Shown here: positions 27,009 through 36,137 of the stretch, one piece after another
Position numbering within the stretch: the stretch's first letter is position 1
How the letters are laid out: every line of letters starts with the position of its first letter
Assembly (NCBI RefSeq): GCF_002245655.1
Contig: NZ_NOIH01000008.1
Location: 158,143-222,142 of the forward strand
Direction of reading: 5' to 3'
DNA length: 64,000 nucleotides
Source of the DNA: Thauera propionica
Lineage (GTDB): Bacteria > Pseudomonadota > Gammaproteobacteria > Burkholderiales > Rhodocyclaceae
Program-made: the position numbers and the translations under genes
Notes under the pieces: generated by a model
Databases searched by the model: none
Seen by the model: only the letters and a program-made list of their open reading frames with translations
What the model was told of the DNA's origin: nothing

Positions 27009-27195
27009 GGGGTCTCCGGTGATGAATCTGTCTTGGGCGGACGTGCCGCACGGTGGGGTCGCGCGCCGCACGCTTGTTCTGGGTTCAGGGTAGCGGAGCA
27101 CCGTTTCCGCCGCAATCGCAGTGCATGTTTCGCCCTGTGCCGGAGATGCGGCACATGAGATCTGGCGCCGGAGCGGTTGAGATCGCGCAGCCCGT

Positions 27196-27585
27196 TCAGG
27201 CGGCAGCGTCGAACAACAGGGCGACAGCCACCGAGCGGCCTTCGCCGACGAGGATGTTGTAGGTGCGGCAGGCCGCCGGCAGGTCCATGAACTCGAAGCC
27301 GATCCGCGCCTCGATGAGCGGGCGCAGCAGCGCGGGCGCGGGGAAGCGCTGGCGCCGGCCGGTGCCGACGATGACGATCTCGGGGCGCAGTTCGGCGACC
27401 GCGGCCAGGTCCTCGACGCGCAGGGCGCCGAGGTCGCCGCGCGCATCGGGTGCCCAGCCGGTGCGGATCTGGCCGGCGGTGAGGATCAGGTTGCCGTCGT
27501 GGCGCACCTTGTTGACCATCACGTGGTCGTCGCCGTAGCCGGTGACGACGTTGAGATTCGCGTTGTTGTCCTGATAGAGCTTCAT
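27196..27585 (-). CDS. Mth938-like / NDUFAF3-family protein
   Basis: The 129-residue protein has the Mth938 fold pattern: LNVVTGYGDDHVMVN near residue 10, ELRPEIVIVGTGRRQRFP near 68 and GFEFMDLPAACRTYNIL near 96. The eukaryotic relative NDUFAF3 assists complex I assembly; the bacterial role is unknown. The ATG at 27585 is the only sensible start. It is divergent from alaA. Confidence 0.88.
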   Translation of the reverse strand: MKLYQDNNANLNVVTGYGDDHVMVNKVRHDGNLILTAGQIRTGWAPDARGDLGALRVEDLAAVAELRPEIVIVGTGRRQRFPAPALLRPLIEARIGFEFMDLPAACRTYNILVGEGRSVAVALLFDAAA

Positions 27586-27702
27586 CGTGTCGGATCGGGG
27601 CTGGACGGAAAGGGGGAGATCAGGAGCTTCGGGTGCGGGCGTCGTTGTTCAAGGCGCGAAGGTGCCCGAATCGGGGCCCCGGATGCCTGCCGCGTGCCGA
27701 AA

Positions 27703-27731
27703 TTGCCGCAGTGCGGCAGCGGGGCTAAGAT
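27703..27731 (+). promoter_or_regulatory. Candidate sigma-70 promoter of alaA
   Basis: TTGCCG (27703-27708) and TAAGAT (27726-27731) are separated by exactly 17 bp and lie 66 bp upstream of the alaA ATG. Each hexamer matches the consensus at four of six positions. Confidence 0.5.
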
Positions 27732-27796
27732 AACAATCTTTTGCGGCAAGGGGTAAGCCCCCGCCGTCCGTTCCCCCTCCTGCAGGAAAGGCCATC

Positions 27797-29101
27797 ATGA
27801 AAGCGGTGAAGACACTCGAACTCGCAACGGCAAACCCGGATCCGGTCGTCAAGACCGAGGCGGGTGCAGCCGCAGCGCGTCCGATCCGCAAGTCGGCCAA
27901 GCTGGCCGAGGTGTGCTACGACATCCGCGGTCCGGTGCTCGTGCGCGCCAAGCAGATGGAGGACGAGGGCCACAAGATCATCAAGCTCAACATCGGCAAC
28001 CTCGCCGCATTCGGCTTCGATTCGCCCGAAGAGATCCAGATGGACATGATCCGCAACCTGCCCAACGCGGCGGGTTATTCGGACTCCAAGGGCATCTTCG
28101 CGGCGCGCAAGGCCGTGATGCACTATACGCAGCAAAAGGGCATCAAGGGCGTCACCATCGAGGACATCTACATCGGTAACGGCGTGTCCGAGCTGATCGT
28201 GATGGCGATGAACGCGCTGCTCGATGCGGGCGACGAAGTGCTGGTGCCGGCGCCGGACTATCCGCTGTGGACCGCCGCCGTGAGCCTGTCGGGCGGCAGG
28301 CCGGTGCATTACCTCTGCGACGAGAGCAAGGGCTGGCTGCCGGACATCGAGGACATGCGCGCGAAGATCAACGCCAATACGCGCGCAATCGTGGTCATCA
28401 ACCCGAACAACCCGACCGGCGCGGTGTATCCGGACGAGACGCTCAAGCAGATCATCGAACTCGCACGTGAGCACGACCTGATCCTGTATGCCGACGAGGT
28501 CTACGACAAGGTGCTTTACGACGGCGTCAAGCACACCTCGATGGCGGCGCTGTCCGAGGACGTGCTGACCATCATCTTCAACGGCCTGTCGAAGAACTAC
28601 CGCTCCTGCGGTTATCGCGCCGGCTGGATGGTGGTGTGCGGCGACAAGCGCCGTGCGGGCGACTACATCGAGGGGCTCAACATGCTGGCCTCGATGCGCC
28701 TGTGCGCCAACGTGCCCGGCCAGTACGCGATCCAGACCGCGCTCGGCGGTTACCAGAGCATCGACGACCTGGTCGCCGAGGGTGGGCGCATGCGCCGCCA
28801 GCGGGACCTGGCGTGGGAGCTGATCACCCAGATCCCGGGCGTGAGCTGCGTCAAGCCGCAGGCCACGCTGTACATGTTCCCGAAGCTGGATCCAAGGATC
28901 TATCCGATCGAGGACGACCAGGCCTTCATCGCCGAACTGCTCGAGGAAGAGCGCGTGCTGCTGGTGCAGGGCTCGGGCTTCAACTGGCCTCAGCCTGATC
29001 ACTTCCGCCTGGTCTTTCTGCCGCACGAGGACGACCTGCGCGATGCGATCGGCCGCGTGGCGCGCTTCCTCGAGAACTACCGCAAGCGCCACGGCACCTG
29101 A
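27797..29101 (+). CDS. alaA: Glutamate-pyruvate aminotransferase (AlaA type)
   Basis: The 434-residue PLP-dependent class I aminotransferase follows E. coli AlaA closely through KLAEVCYDIRGPVL, IYIGNGVSELIVMAMNALL, PAPDYPLWTAAVSLSGG, INPNNPTGAVYPDE and the PLP-lysine segment NGLSKNYRSCGYRAGW. It makes alanine from pyruvate and glutamate. It carries about 30 extra N-terminal residues compared with E. coli AlaA. The usual NPAPFGF after KLNIGN reads NLAAFGF here. AGGAAAGG precedes the ATG. It is upstream of hom by 66 bases. Confidence 0.92.
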   Translation: MKAVKTLELATANPDPVVKTEAGAAAARPIRKSAKLAEVCYDIRGPVLVRAKQMEDEGHKIIKLNIGNLAAFGFDSPEEIQMDMIRNLPNAAGYSDSKGIFAARKAVMHYTQQKGIKGVTIEDIYIGNGVSELIVMAMNALLDAGDEVLVPAPDYPLWTAAVSLSGGRPVHYLCDESKGWLPDIEDMRAKINANTRAIVVINPNNPTGAVYPDETLKQIIELAREHDLILYADEVYDKVLYDGVKHTSMAALSEDVLTIIFNGLSKNYRSCGYRAGWMVVCGDKRRAGDYIEGLNMLASMRLCANVPGQYAIQTALGGYQSIDDLVAEGGRMRRQRDLAWELITQIPGVSCVKPQATLYMFPKLDPRIYPIEDDQAFIAELLEEERVLLVQGSGFNWPQPDHFRLVFLPHEDDLRDAIGRVARFLENYRKRHGT

Positions 29102-29167
29102 GCCGGGCGACCGCGATCATCTGACACGACGCATCTGTCACCACTCACTCACCACGGAACACACTGC

Positions 29168-30475
29168 ATGAAACCGATCAATGTTGGCCTGCTGGGCATC
29201 GGTACCGTCGGCGGCGGCACCTTCACCGTTCTGAAGCGCAACGCCGAGGAAATCACCCGTCGCGCTGGTCGTCCGATCTGCATCACCACCGTGGCCGACA
29301 AGAACCTGGAGCTCGCGCGCAAGGTCACCGGTGGCGACGCCAAGCTGACCGATGACGCCTTCGCCGTGGTGACCGATCCCGAAATCGACATCGTGGTCGA
29401 GCTGATCGGTGGCTACGGCGTGGCCAAGGAACTGGTGCTGAAGGCGATCGAGAACGGCAAGCATGTCGTCACCGCCAACAAGGCGCTGCTGGCCGTGCAT
29501 GGCAACGAGATCTTCGCCGCGGCGCAGAAGAAGGGCGTGATGGTGGCCTTCGAGGCCGCGGTCGCCGGTGGCATCCCCATCATCAAGGCGCTGCGCGAGG
29601 GCCTCACCGCCAATCGCATCGAGTGGCTGGCCGGCATCATCAACGGCACGACCAACTTCATCCTGTCCGAGATGCGCGACAAGGGCCTGCCCTTTGCCGA
29701 CGTGCTGAAGGAGGCGCAGGCGCTGGGCTACGCAGAAGCCGACCCCACCTTCGACATCGAGGGCGTGGACGCCGCGCACAAGGCGACGATCATGAGCGCG
29801 ATCGCCTTCGGTATCCCGATGCAGTTCGACAAGGCCTACGTCGAAGGCATCAGCAAGCTTGACGCGGTCGATATCGCCTACGCCGAGCAACTGGGCTACC
29901 GCATCAAGCTGCTGGGCATCGCCCGCCGCCGCGAGCAGGGCGTAGAACTGCGCGTGCATCCGACCCTGATCCCGGCCAAGCGCCTGATCGCCAACGTCGA
30001 AGGCGCGATGAACGCGGTGCTGGTCCAGGGCGACGCCGTCGGCGCCACGCTCTACTACGGCAAGGGTGCGGGCGCTGAGCCGACCGCGTCGGCCGTCATT
30101 GCCGACCTGGTCGACGTTACCCGCCTGCACACTTCCGACCCCGAGCACCGCGTGCCGCACCTCGCCTTCCAGCCTGATCAGGTGCGCGACGTGCCGGTGC
30201 TGCCGATCGACGACGTCATCACGTCCTACTACCTGCGCATGCACGTCGAGGACAAGCCGGGCGTGCTGGCCGACATCACCCGCATCCTGGCTGACAGCAG
30301 CATCTCCATCGAGGCGCTGATCCAGAAGGAAGCGGCCGAAGGCGAGACGCACACCGACATCATCCTGCTCACCCACCAGACGGTGGAGCGCAACGCCAAT
30401 GCCGCGATCGCCAAGATCGAGGCGCTGCCGGTGGTGCAGGGCAAGGTGACCAAGCTGCGCATGGAAGGCCTGTAA
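29168..30475 (+). CDS. hom: Homoserine dehydrogenase (with ACT domain)
   Basis: The 435-residue enzyme reduces aspartate semialdehyde to homoserine for threonine and methionine. The N-terminal NAD(P) fold is GLLGIGTVGGGTF at residue 8. The central catalytic block includes VAGGIPIIKALREGLTANRI, INGTTNFIL and EADPTFDIEGVDAAHKA. A C-terminal ACT domain (HVEDKPGVLADITRIL, about 350-430) suggests threonine feedback. It is followed by a terminator; in many betaproteobacteria thrC follows directly, but here four genes intervene. Confidence 0.97.
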   Translation: MKPINVGLLGIGTVGGGTFTVLKRNAEEITRRAGRPICITTVADKNLELARKVTGGDAKLTDDAFAVVTDPEIDIVVELIGGYGVAKELVLKAIENGKHVVTANKALLAVHGNEIFAAAQKKGVMVAFEAAVAGGIPIIKALREGLTANRIEWLAGIINGTTNFILSEMRDKGLPFADVLKEAQALGYAEADPTFDIEGVDAAHKATIMSAIAFGIPMQFDKAYVEGISKLDAVDIAYAEQLGYRIKLLGIARRREQGVELRVHPTLIPAKRLIANVEGAMNAVLVQGDAVGATLYYGKGAGAEPTASAVIADLVDVTRLHTSDPEHRVPHLAFQPDQVRDVPVLPIDDVITSYYLRMHVEDKPGVLADITRILADSSISIEALIQKEAAEGETHTDIILLTHQTVERNANAAIAKIEALPVVQGKVTKLRMEGL

Positions 30476-30496
30476 GCACGGGCTGATCGTGGCAAC

Positions 30497-30528
30497 AAAA
30501 GGCCGTGCCCGAGGGTGCGGCCTTTTTT
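30497..30528 (+). terminator. Rho-independent terminator after hom
   Basis: The stem AAAAGGCCG / CGGCCTTTT has a short G/C-rich loop and runs into a tract of T. It lies 21 bases after the hom stop and ends 17 bases before the MOSC start. Confidence 0.85.
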
Positions 30529-30544
30529 CTGGTGGGAGGCAAGC

Positions 30545-31207
30545 ATGAAGAGCACGGTGGATCAGGTCTTCGTCGGGCGGGTGCGCCTGATGCTGCCCGA
30601 CGGCGAGTCGAGCGCGATCTTCAAGTCGCCGGTGCAGGGGGCGATTCGGGTGACGCCGACCGGGCTGGAAGGAGACGAGCAGGCGGATCTTCGTCACCAC
30701 GGCGGCCCGGACAAGGCGCTGCATCACTATCCGGCCGAGCATTACCGCGTGATCGGCGAGCAGTGGCCGCAGTGCGCCGCGATGGTGGGGGCGGGCTTTC
30801 TGGGTGAGAACATCAGCACCCGGGGCATGACCGAGAACGAGGTCTGCATCGGCGACGTTTTCCGCATCGGTGACGTGCGTGTGCAGGTCAGCCAGCCGCG
30901 CTCGCCCTGCTGGAAGATCGACCGCCGGCTGAAGGTGGACGATGCATCCCGCTTCGTCGAAGCGGCGGGCATCACCGGTTGGTACTACCGCGTGCTGCAG
31001 ACGGGGACGATCACGGCCGGCGACGAGATCGAACTGGTCGAGCGGCCGAACCCCTGGCTGACGCTCGCTGAATACTGGGACACCGTGATTGCGCATCGGC
31101 CCGACCCGGCTGCGCTGAGGCGCATCGCTGCGGCCGAGGGCCTGGCGGCCGACAAGGCGCAGCGCTGGCGCGAACGCGCACAGTGGCTCGAATCGAGCGG
31201 AGGCTGA
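30545..31207 (+). CDS. MOSC-domain protein (YiiM-like)
   Basis: The 220-residue protein has MOSC features: GLEGDEQADLRHHGGPDKALHHYP near residue 43, GENISTRGM near 90, and the conserved cysteine in VSQPRSPCWKID near 125. A C-terminal helical 3-alpha segment is present as in YiiM. MOSC proteins handle sulfur or molybdenum-cofactor chemistry, and YiiM confers resistance to N-hydroxylated bases. The start MKSTVDQVFVG has GGGAGG upstream. It sits alone between hom and dodecin. Confidence 0.88.
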   Translation: MKSTVDQVFVGRVRLMLPDGESSAIFKSPVQGAIRVTPTGLEGDEQADLRHHGGPDKALHHYPAEHYRVIGEQWPQCAAMVGAGFLGENISTRGMTENEVCIGDVFRIGDVRVQVSQPRSPCWKIDRRLKVDDASRFVEAAGITGWYYRVLQTGTITAGDEIELVERPNPWLTLAEYWDTVIAHRPDPAALRRIAAAEGLAADKAQRWRERAQWLESSGG

Positions 31208-31310
31208 GGCCAGTGCGGCTCGACCCGCCATCGCGATTCCCGACTACACTTGGGGCATCGACGTCAGGTGACGTCGATGCAGGCAAGCCCAGCGGCCGGA
31301 ATCGACTCTC

Positions 31311-31451
31311 ATGGCATTCAAGCTCATCGTTTTCATCGGCATCCTGATCGCGATCGCCGTGCTCGGCAGCCGTGCCTACAGCGCTGCGGTAGCCCGCTTC
31401 GAGGCGCGGCAACCGTGTGTCGGGGACGGGAGTGATGACCTGAGGAATTGA
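31311..31451 (+). CDS. Small single-pass membrane protein, 46 residues
   Basis: An ATG at 31311 opens a 46-residue frame beginning MAFKLIVFIGILIAIAVLGS, one strong transmembrane helix followed by a short basic/acidic tail ending DDLRN. There is no clear Shine-Dalgarno. It lies between the MOSC gene and dodecin on the same strand. Composition (hydrophobic helix then charged tail) argues for a real small protein; function unknown. Confidence 0.5.
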   Translation: MAFKLIVFIGILIAIAVLGSRAYSAAVARFEARQPCVGDGSDDLRN

Positions 31452-31487
31452 CCTCCGGCAGTCCACTCGGGCGCAGAGGAGAACCGC

Positions 31488-31700
31488 ATGTCAGATCACG
31501 TCTACAAGCTCGTCGAAGTCGTCGGTTCGTCCCGCGAGGGATCGGACGCGGCCATCCGCAACGCCATCGAAACCGCGGCGAAATCCATCCGCCACATCGA
31601 CTGGTTCGAGGTCGTCGAGACGCGGGGCCACGTTGTCGATGGCCAGGTCGCGCATTTCCAGGTGACCCTGAAGATCGGTTTCCGTCTCGAAAGCGACTGA
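31488..31700 (+). CDS. Dodecin (flavin-binding)
   Basis: The 70-residue protein matches dodecin end to end: VYKLVEVVGSS, then SDAAIRNAIETAAKSIRHIDWFEV with the flavin-stacking tryptophan, and FQVTLKIGFRLE. Dodecins form dodecameric shells that store or buffer flavins or CoA. AGAGGAGAA precedes the ATG. Confidence 0.95.
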   Translation: MSDHVYKLVEVVGSSREGSDAAIRNAIETAAKSIRHIDWFEVVETRGHVVDGQVAHFQVTLKIGFRLESD

Positions 31701-31742
31701 GGCCCCTGCGCCGGCCCATTGGGCCGGCGGCCAAGGACGGAT

Positions 31743-32564
31743 TCAGACGCGGGTTGCGCCTGTGATTTCGTGCAGGCGTGAGACGGTTTCGCCGTCCAGT
31801 CCGAGTGCGCGGGCGAGCTGGCGCAGGTAGTCCAGTTCGGCCTGCGTATCGAGGTCGATCGCCAGCAGGGAGGCCGCGTACACTTCGGCGGCGACGGCAG
31901 GATTCGGCACCTCGGCGACGAGCCCTGCGAGGTCGAGCGGACGCCGGAACTCCTCGGTCAGGAAGCGTTTCTCGTCGGCACTGAGGCCGTCGGCTGCGAG
32001 ACGGCCGACGATGCGTTCGATCTCGTCCTCGCCGACCTGGCCATCGGCCTTGGCGGCGGAGATCATCGCGCGCAGGATCAGCGCATCGGTTCCCGGCGCG
32101 GTCATCGATTCGAATGCCTGCTGCGTTGCGTCGTCGGTCGGTGCGGCAAAGGCGGCCTGTGCGCGCCGCGAATCAGTCCAGTTCTTCAAAGCGGCCATCG
32201 CAATGGTTGCGAGCAGCGCCATCCCGGCATTGCTGCCCGTGCCGCGCGATGCTGATGCGCCGCGCTGGCCGCCCAGCACGCTGCCGAGCAGGTCGCCGAG
32301 TCCGCCACCAGAGGATGCACGACCGCCACCCAGTGCACCGCCCAGCAGTTCACCCAGGCCGCCGCCGCTCCGTCCGCCGCCGAGCACCGAACCGAGCAGA
32401 TCGCCCAGCCCGCCCGCGCCACTGCGCCCACCGGCCTGGCCTCCGAGCACGGCCCCCAGCAGGTCACCGATGCCGCCGGCGCCGGCGGCGTGTTCCAGCC
32501 GCGAACGGCTTTGCGAGGCCATGCCTTGCTGGAGGATCTGTCCGAGCACATTGCCGAGGTCCAT
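31743..32564 (-). CDS. DUF533 / TerB-fold protein with glycine-rich repeats
   Basis: The 273-residue protein begins MDLGNVLGQILQQGM. Residues about 25-105 then hold four or five imperfect copies of GLGDLLGSVLGG separated by Gly/Ser/Arg linkers. One hydrophobic helix (AGMALLATIAMAALKNW) follows, then a C-terminal TerB-like helical domain (ILRAMISAAKADGQVGEDEIERI). The family occurs at the inner membrane (E. coli YebE); function unknown. The ATG at 32562-32564 has GGAG upstream. The frame stays open across thrC on the opposite strand, but that part is a shadow. It is divergent from thrC. Confidence 0.85.
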   Translation of the reverse strand: MDLGNVLGQILQQGMASQSRSRLEHAAGAGGIGDLLGAVLGGQAGGRSGAGGLGDLLGSVLGGGRSGGGLGELLGGALGGGRASSGGGLGDLLGSVLGGQRGASASRGTGSNAGMALLATIAMAALKNWTDSRRAQAAFAAPTDDATQQAFESMTAPGTDALILRAMISAAKADGQVGEDEIERIVGRLAADGLSADEKRFLTEEFRRPLDLAGLVAEVPNPAVAAEVYAASLLAIDLDTQAELDYLRQLARALGLDGETVSRLHEITGATRV

Positions 32565-32735
32565 GTCCGTCTCCGTCGCGTGTGAGTGCGATTCATTGTA
32601 GCGGCATCCCCCCGGCATGGGGTCGGGCCGAAATCGTGAACTGCGGGCGAAACCCGCGAGATCGGCGTCGAATTCGTTAGAATCCGGCCTTTGCGCCATC
32701 GCGCGCGCCGACCACGTTTTGTGAAGGACAGCCCC

Positions 32736-34184
32736 GTGAAGTACATCTCCACTCGCGGCCACGCCGGCCAGCCTGCCAACCCGGAGTTCTGCGACATCCT
32801 GCTGGGCGGTCTGGCGCCGGATGGTGGTCTCTACCTGCCCGAGTCCTATCCACAGGTGACGCGTGCCGAACTGGACGCCTGGCGCGGCCTGTCGTACGCC
32901 GAGCTTGCGTTTGCGATCCTGTCGAAGTTCATCACCGACATTCCTCAGGTCGACCTCAAGGCCATCTGCGACAAGACCTATACCGCCGGGGTGTATTGCC
33001 ACGTGCGCGAGGGTGACAAGGCGAGCGACATCACGCCGGTGCACTGGCTGGAAGAAGGTCGCCTCGGCCTGCTCGAACTGTCCAATGGCCCGACGCTGGC
33101 CTTCAAGGACATGGCGATGCAGTTGCTCGGCAACCTGTTCGAGTACGTGCTGGCCAAGCGCGGCGAGACGATCAACATCCTCGGCGCCACCTCGGGCGAC
33201 ACCGGGTCGGCGGCCGAGTACGCGATGCGCGGCAAGCAGGGCGTGCGCGTGTTCATGCTGTCGCCGCACGGCAAGATGAGCGCCTTCCAGCGCGCGCAGA
33301 TGTATTCGCTGCAGGACGAGAACATCTTCAACATCGCCGTCACCGGCATGTTCGACGATGCGCAGGACATCGTGAAGGCGGTCTCCAACGACCATGCCTT
33401 CAAGGCGCAGCACAAGATCGGCGCGGTCAACTCGATCAACTGGGCGCGCGTCGCTGCGCAGATCGTCTATTACTTCAAGGGCTATTTTGCCGCGACCAAG
33501 AGCAACGACGAGCAGGTCGCCTTCTGCGTGCCCTCGGGCAACTTCGGCAACATCTGCGCCGGCCACATCGCACGCATGATGGGCCTGCCGGTCGCCAAGC
33601 TGATCCTCGCCACCAACGAGAACGACGTGCTCGACGAGTTCTTCCGCTCCGGCGTCTATCGCCCGCGCAAGGCGGCCGAGACCCACGTGACGTCCAGCCC
33701 GTCGATGGACATCTCCAAGGCCTCGAACTTCGAGCGTTTCGTATTCGACCTCGTCGGTCGCGACCCGCAGAAGGTCGCCGCGCTGTGGGCTGAAGTGGAT
33801 GCCGGGCGTGCCTTCGACCTGTCGGCCTCGCCCGAATTCGCCCGCATCGGCGAGTTCGGCTTCGTGTCGGGCGCCAGCAGCCATGCCGACCGCCTGGCGA
33901 CGATCCGCAAGGTGTTCGAGCAGTACGGCGTGATGATCGACACCCACACCGCCGACGGCGTCAAGGTGGCGTGGGAGCGCGCGGCCGAGGTGCCCGCCGG
34001 CGTGCCGGTGCTGGTGCTGGAGACGGCGCTGCCGGTGAAGTTCGCCGAAACCATCGTCGAGGCGCTGGGCCGCGAGCCCGAGCGTCCTGCCGACCTCGAA
34101 GGTATCGAGAAGCTGCCGCAGCGTGTCGAGGTGATGGCGCCCGACGTCGATGCGGTGAAGCGCTTCATCACCGCGCGCGTCTGA
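32736..34184 (+). CDS. thrC: Threonine synthase
   Basis: The 482-residue PLP enzyme converts O-phosphohomoserine to threonine. The YISTRGHAG start, LSNGPTLAFKDMAMQ with the PLP lysine, GATSGDTGSAAEYAMRG and FCVPSGNFGNICAGH are all present and match the long gammaproteobacterial/betaproteobacterial class. GTG at 32736 with AAGGA seven bases upstream was chosen over an upstream ATG at 32691 that lacks a ribosome site. A TAGAAT -10 candidate lies at 32678-32683. It is the third gene of the alaA-hom-thrC neighbourhood. Confidence 0.97.
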   Translation: MKYISTRGHAGQPANPEFCDILLGGLAPDGGLYLPESYPQVTRAELDAWRGLSYAELAFAILSKFITDIPQVDLKAICDKTYTAGVYCHVREGDKASDITPVHWLEEGRLGLLELSNGPTLAFKDMAMQLLGNLFEYVLAKRGETINILGATSGDTGSAAEYAMRGKQGVRVFMLSPHGKMSAFQRAQMYSLQDENIFNIAVTGMFDDAQDIVKAVSNDHAFKAQHKIGAVNSINWARVAAQIVYYFKGYFAATKSNDEQVAFCVPSGNFGNICAGHIARMMGLPVAKLILATNENDVLDEFFRSGVYRPRKAAETHVTSSPSMDISKASNFERFVFDLVGRDPQKVAALWAEVDAGRAFDLSASPEFARIGEFGFVSGASSHADRLATIRKVFEQYGVMIDTHTADGVKVAWERAAEVPAGVPVLVLETALPVKFAETIVEALGREPERPADLEGIEKLPQRVEVMAPDVDAVKRFITARV

Positions 34185-34251
34185 CATCGCGGGTGGCTTC
34201 CATGAACGCGGAGCAGACTTCCTTGCTTGATTCAGCAGCCTGAGGCTTGAA

Positions 34252-35541
34252 ATGAAGGCGATCGGAGTCCTTTCCTCCCGTTTTTTCCGACAGGTGCTGC
34301 AGCGTCATCTGGTCTTCCTGTCGGAACCACCGCGTTTCTTTTCGAGTATCGCTGATGCCCGCAAGGCGCTCGACGAGTCGGTCGACCTGATCTTTCTCGA
34401 GCGTCACCTGGAGGATGGCTCAGGGTTCGATTTCGCAAGGACCGTGCGCCGCGATCCGGGAATGGCCAGTGTTCCCATCCTGCTGGTTGCCACGGAGATC
34501 GATCAGGCACTCAGCGCCACGAGTCTCGAGGCCGGGATCACCGAGATTTTCAGCAAGTACGAACTCGAGCGCATGGCGTCTTATGTCCGCGCGTTCATGA
34601 ACAGCGCGGACGTCGCCTTGCGACTTTCCGGAGTGGCGCTCGTCGTCGAGGACAGCTTGCCCGTGTTGCGCTTCATCCGCGAGGCGCTCGAACCGACGGG
34701 TTTGCGGGTCGAGACCTGCACGACGGGGGAGGAAGGCCGGGACAGGTTGGCCGAGCATGATTTCGAGATCGTGCTTGTCGACGTGCTGCTGGGTGGGCAG
34801 ATGACGGGGCTCAGCTTGGTGCGCCACGTGCGTCAGAACGCTGGAGGGCGTAATGCGCGGGTTCCGATCCTCGCCATGTCTGGCATGGAGGATGCCGCAC
34901 GCCGGATCGAGCTTTTGCGGCATGGGGCGGACGACTTTCTCGCCAAGCCGATGCTCGCGGAAGAGCTCATCGCGCGGGTGCGCAACATGGTGCGTATCAG
35001 GCGCCTGCTGCAGGAAACCGAGGCGCAGCGCGACCATCTGCGCCGTCTTGCGATGACCGATCAGCTGACGGGCCTCTATAACCGGCATTACCTCACCGAA
35101 GCGGCTGATCGGTGCATTTCGGAGGCGCGCGAGAAGGGGCTTTCGGCGCACTTGCTCGTCATTGACATCGATCATTTCAAGCACATAAATGACACGCACG
35201 GCCACAGCCTTGGTGACAGTGTTCTCGCAGAAACGGCAGCTCGAATACGTGAGGTGACCGGAGCGAATGACATCGTGGCGCGCACGGGGGGTGAGGAGTT
35301 CGTCGTGCTCCGTGTCGGCGCAGGCGTGGCCGGCGGGCTGGCCTTGGCCGAGGCTGTGCGGACGCAGGTCGAGCGAAGCCGTCCGGCGGGGCTGTCCGTA
35401 ACGGTCAGCATCGGTGTGGCGGAGGTCGTGGGTGAGACGAAGCAGCCGTCAAGCTTCGAGTCGATGTTCAAGACGGCCGACACCGCGCTCTACCAGGCGA
35501 AGCGCTTCGGCCGCAACCGGGTGGTTTCGCTCAGGGACTAG
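34252..35541 (+). CDS. Two-receiver GGDEF response regulator (PleD-like)
   Basis: The 429-residue protein has two receiver domains then GGDEF. Receiver 1 (about 1-115) has Glu in place of the phospho-Asp (LIFLERHLEDGSG) and is probably a pseudo-receiver. Receiver 2 (about 128-250) keeps the acidic pair VVEDSLP, the phospho-Asp in IVLVDVLLGG and the Lys in DDFLAKPM. The cyclase has GGEEF and MTDQLTGLYNRHYL. The I-site position reads GAND, not RxxD, so product inhibition is probably lost. GAGG precedes the ATG by six bases. No partner kinase is adjacent. Confidence 0.88.
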   Translation: MKAIGVLSSRFFRQVLQRHLVFLSEPPRFFSSIADARKALDESVDLIFLERHLEDGSGFDFARTVRRDPGMASVPILLVATEIDQALSATSLEAGITEIFSKYELERMASYVRAFMNSADVALRLSGVALVVEDSLPVLRFIREALEPTGLRVETCTTGEEGRDRLAEHDFEIVLVDVLLGGQMTGLSLVRHVRQNAGGRNARVPILAMSGMEDAARRIELLRHGADDFLAKPMLAEELIARVRNMVRIRRLLQETEAQRDHLRRLAMTDQLTGLYNRHYLTEAADRCISEAREKGLSAHLLVIDIDHFKHINDTHGHSLGDSVLAETAARIREVTGANDIVARTGGEEFVVLRVGAGVAGGLALAEAVRTQVERSRPAGLSVTVSIGVAEVVGETKQPSSFESMFKTADTALYQAKRFGRNRVVSLRD

Positions 35542-35576
35542 TGCGGATTGGACGGGCGTTCCGGCGATTGCCGGCG

Positions 35577-36116
35577 CTATTCCTTCGGTTCCCGGCGGTA
35601 GCCCAGTCGGTCAGGAATGTCCGCGTCCGCGCTCGGGCGGAGCGTGAGACCTCGCCACAACAACTCTGGTCGCCGACCAGCGCTGGTCAGCGCGAGAATC
35701 TCGTCGTCGGTTGGCGCACGGCCATCTCTTAGCGTCAGTTCGTCGAGAAAACTCGCCAGATCCCGATCGTCGATGCTCGCCGGGCCGCTGTCCGTGTCGA
35801 AGTGTGGTCGCCCGAGCGCGTCGATCAACACATCCCCTCGCGGCTCAACCTGCCTGCCGGTGTGCGCCAACGGTCGCTGCCCGGGGTGGAGTCGAACGAT
35901 CAGCGGCGCGCGCTCGAGCTTGACGAAGACGCGTTGCGGGCCGTTGTTCACCAGCCAGCAACCCTCGTCGTCACAGGCGTAATGGGTGTTGAGGAAGGCG
36001 ATCAACCCCGGATGGTCGACCGCCTCGTCCTTCAGCCGCCAGTTGCCGCGCGCGTCGAGCGACAACCAGCCGTAGCAGGCGGGAACCTGGGGCCAGGGCG
36101 GCAGCGCGTCGGACAT
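35577..36116 (-). CDS. Conserved protein of unknown function
   Basis: The 179-residue soluble protein has the blocks PACYGWLSLDARGNWRLKDE near residue 12, HYACDDEGCWLVNNGPQRVF near 45 and FDTDSGPASIDDRDLASFLDEL near 105. Similar proteins occur in betaproteobacteria as a family of unknown function; I cannot name the DUF with confidence. It begins 21 bases after the nadC stop on the same strand, so it is likely co-transcribed with nadC. Confidence 0.75.
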   Translation of the reverse strand: MSDALPPWPQVPACYGWLSLDARGNWRLKDEAVDHPGLIAFLNTHYACDDEGCWLVNNGPQRVFVKLERAPLIVRLHPGQRPLAHTGRQVEPRGDVLIDALGRPHFDTDSGPASIDDRDLASFLDELTLRDGRAPTDDEILALTSAGRRPELLWRGLTLRPSADADIPDRLGYRREPKE

Positions 36117-36137
36117 CGCTTGACGACGCAGCGCCGC

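Noticed and set aside
32565..34187. The long minus-strand extension of the DUF533 frame across thrC
   Set aside because: It is the complement of thrC codons; the DUF533 protein has a good start with a ribosome site at 32564.
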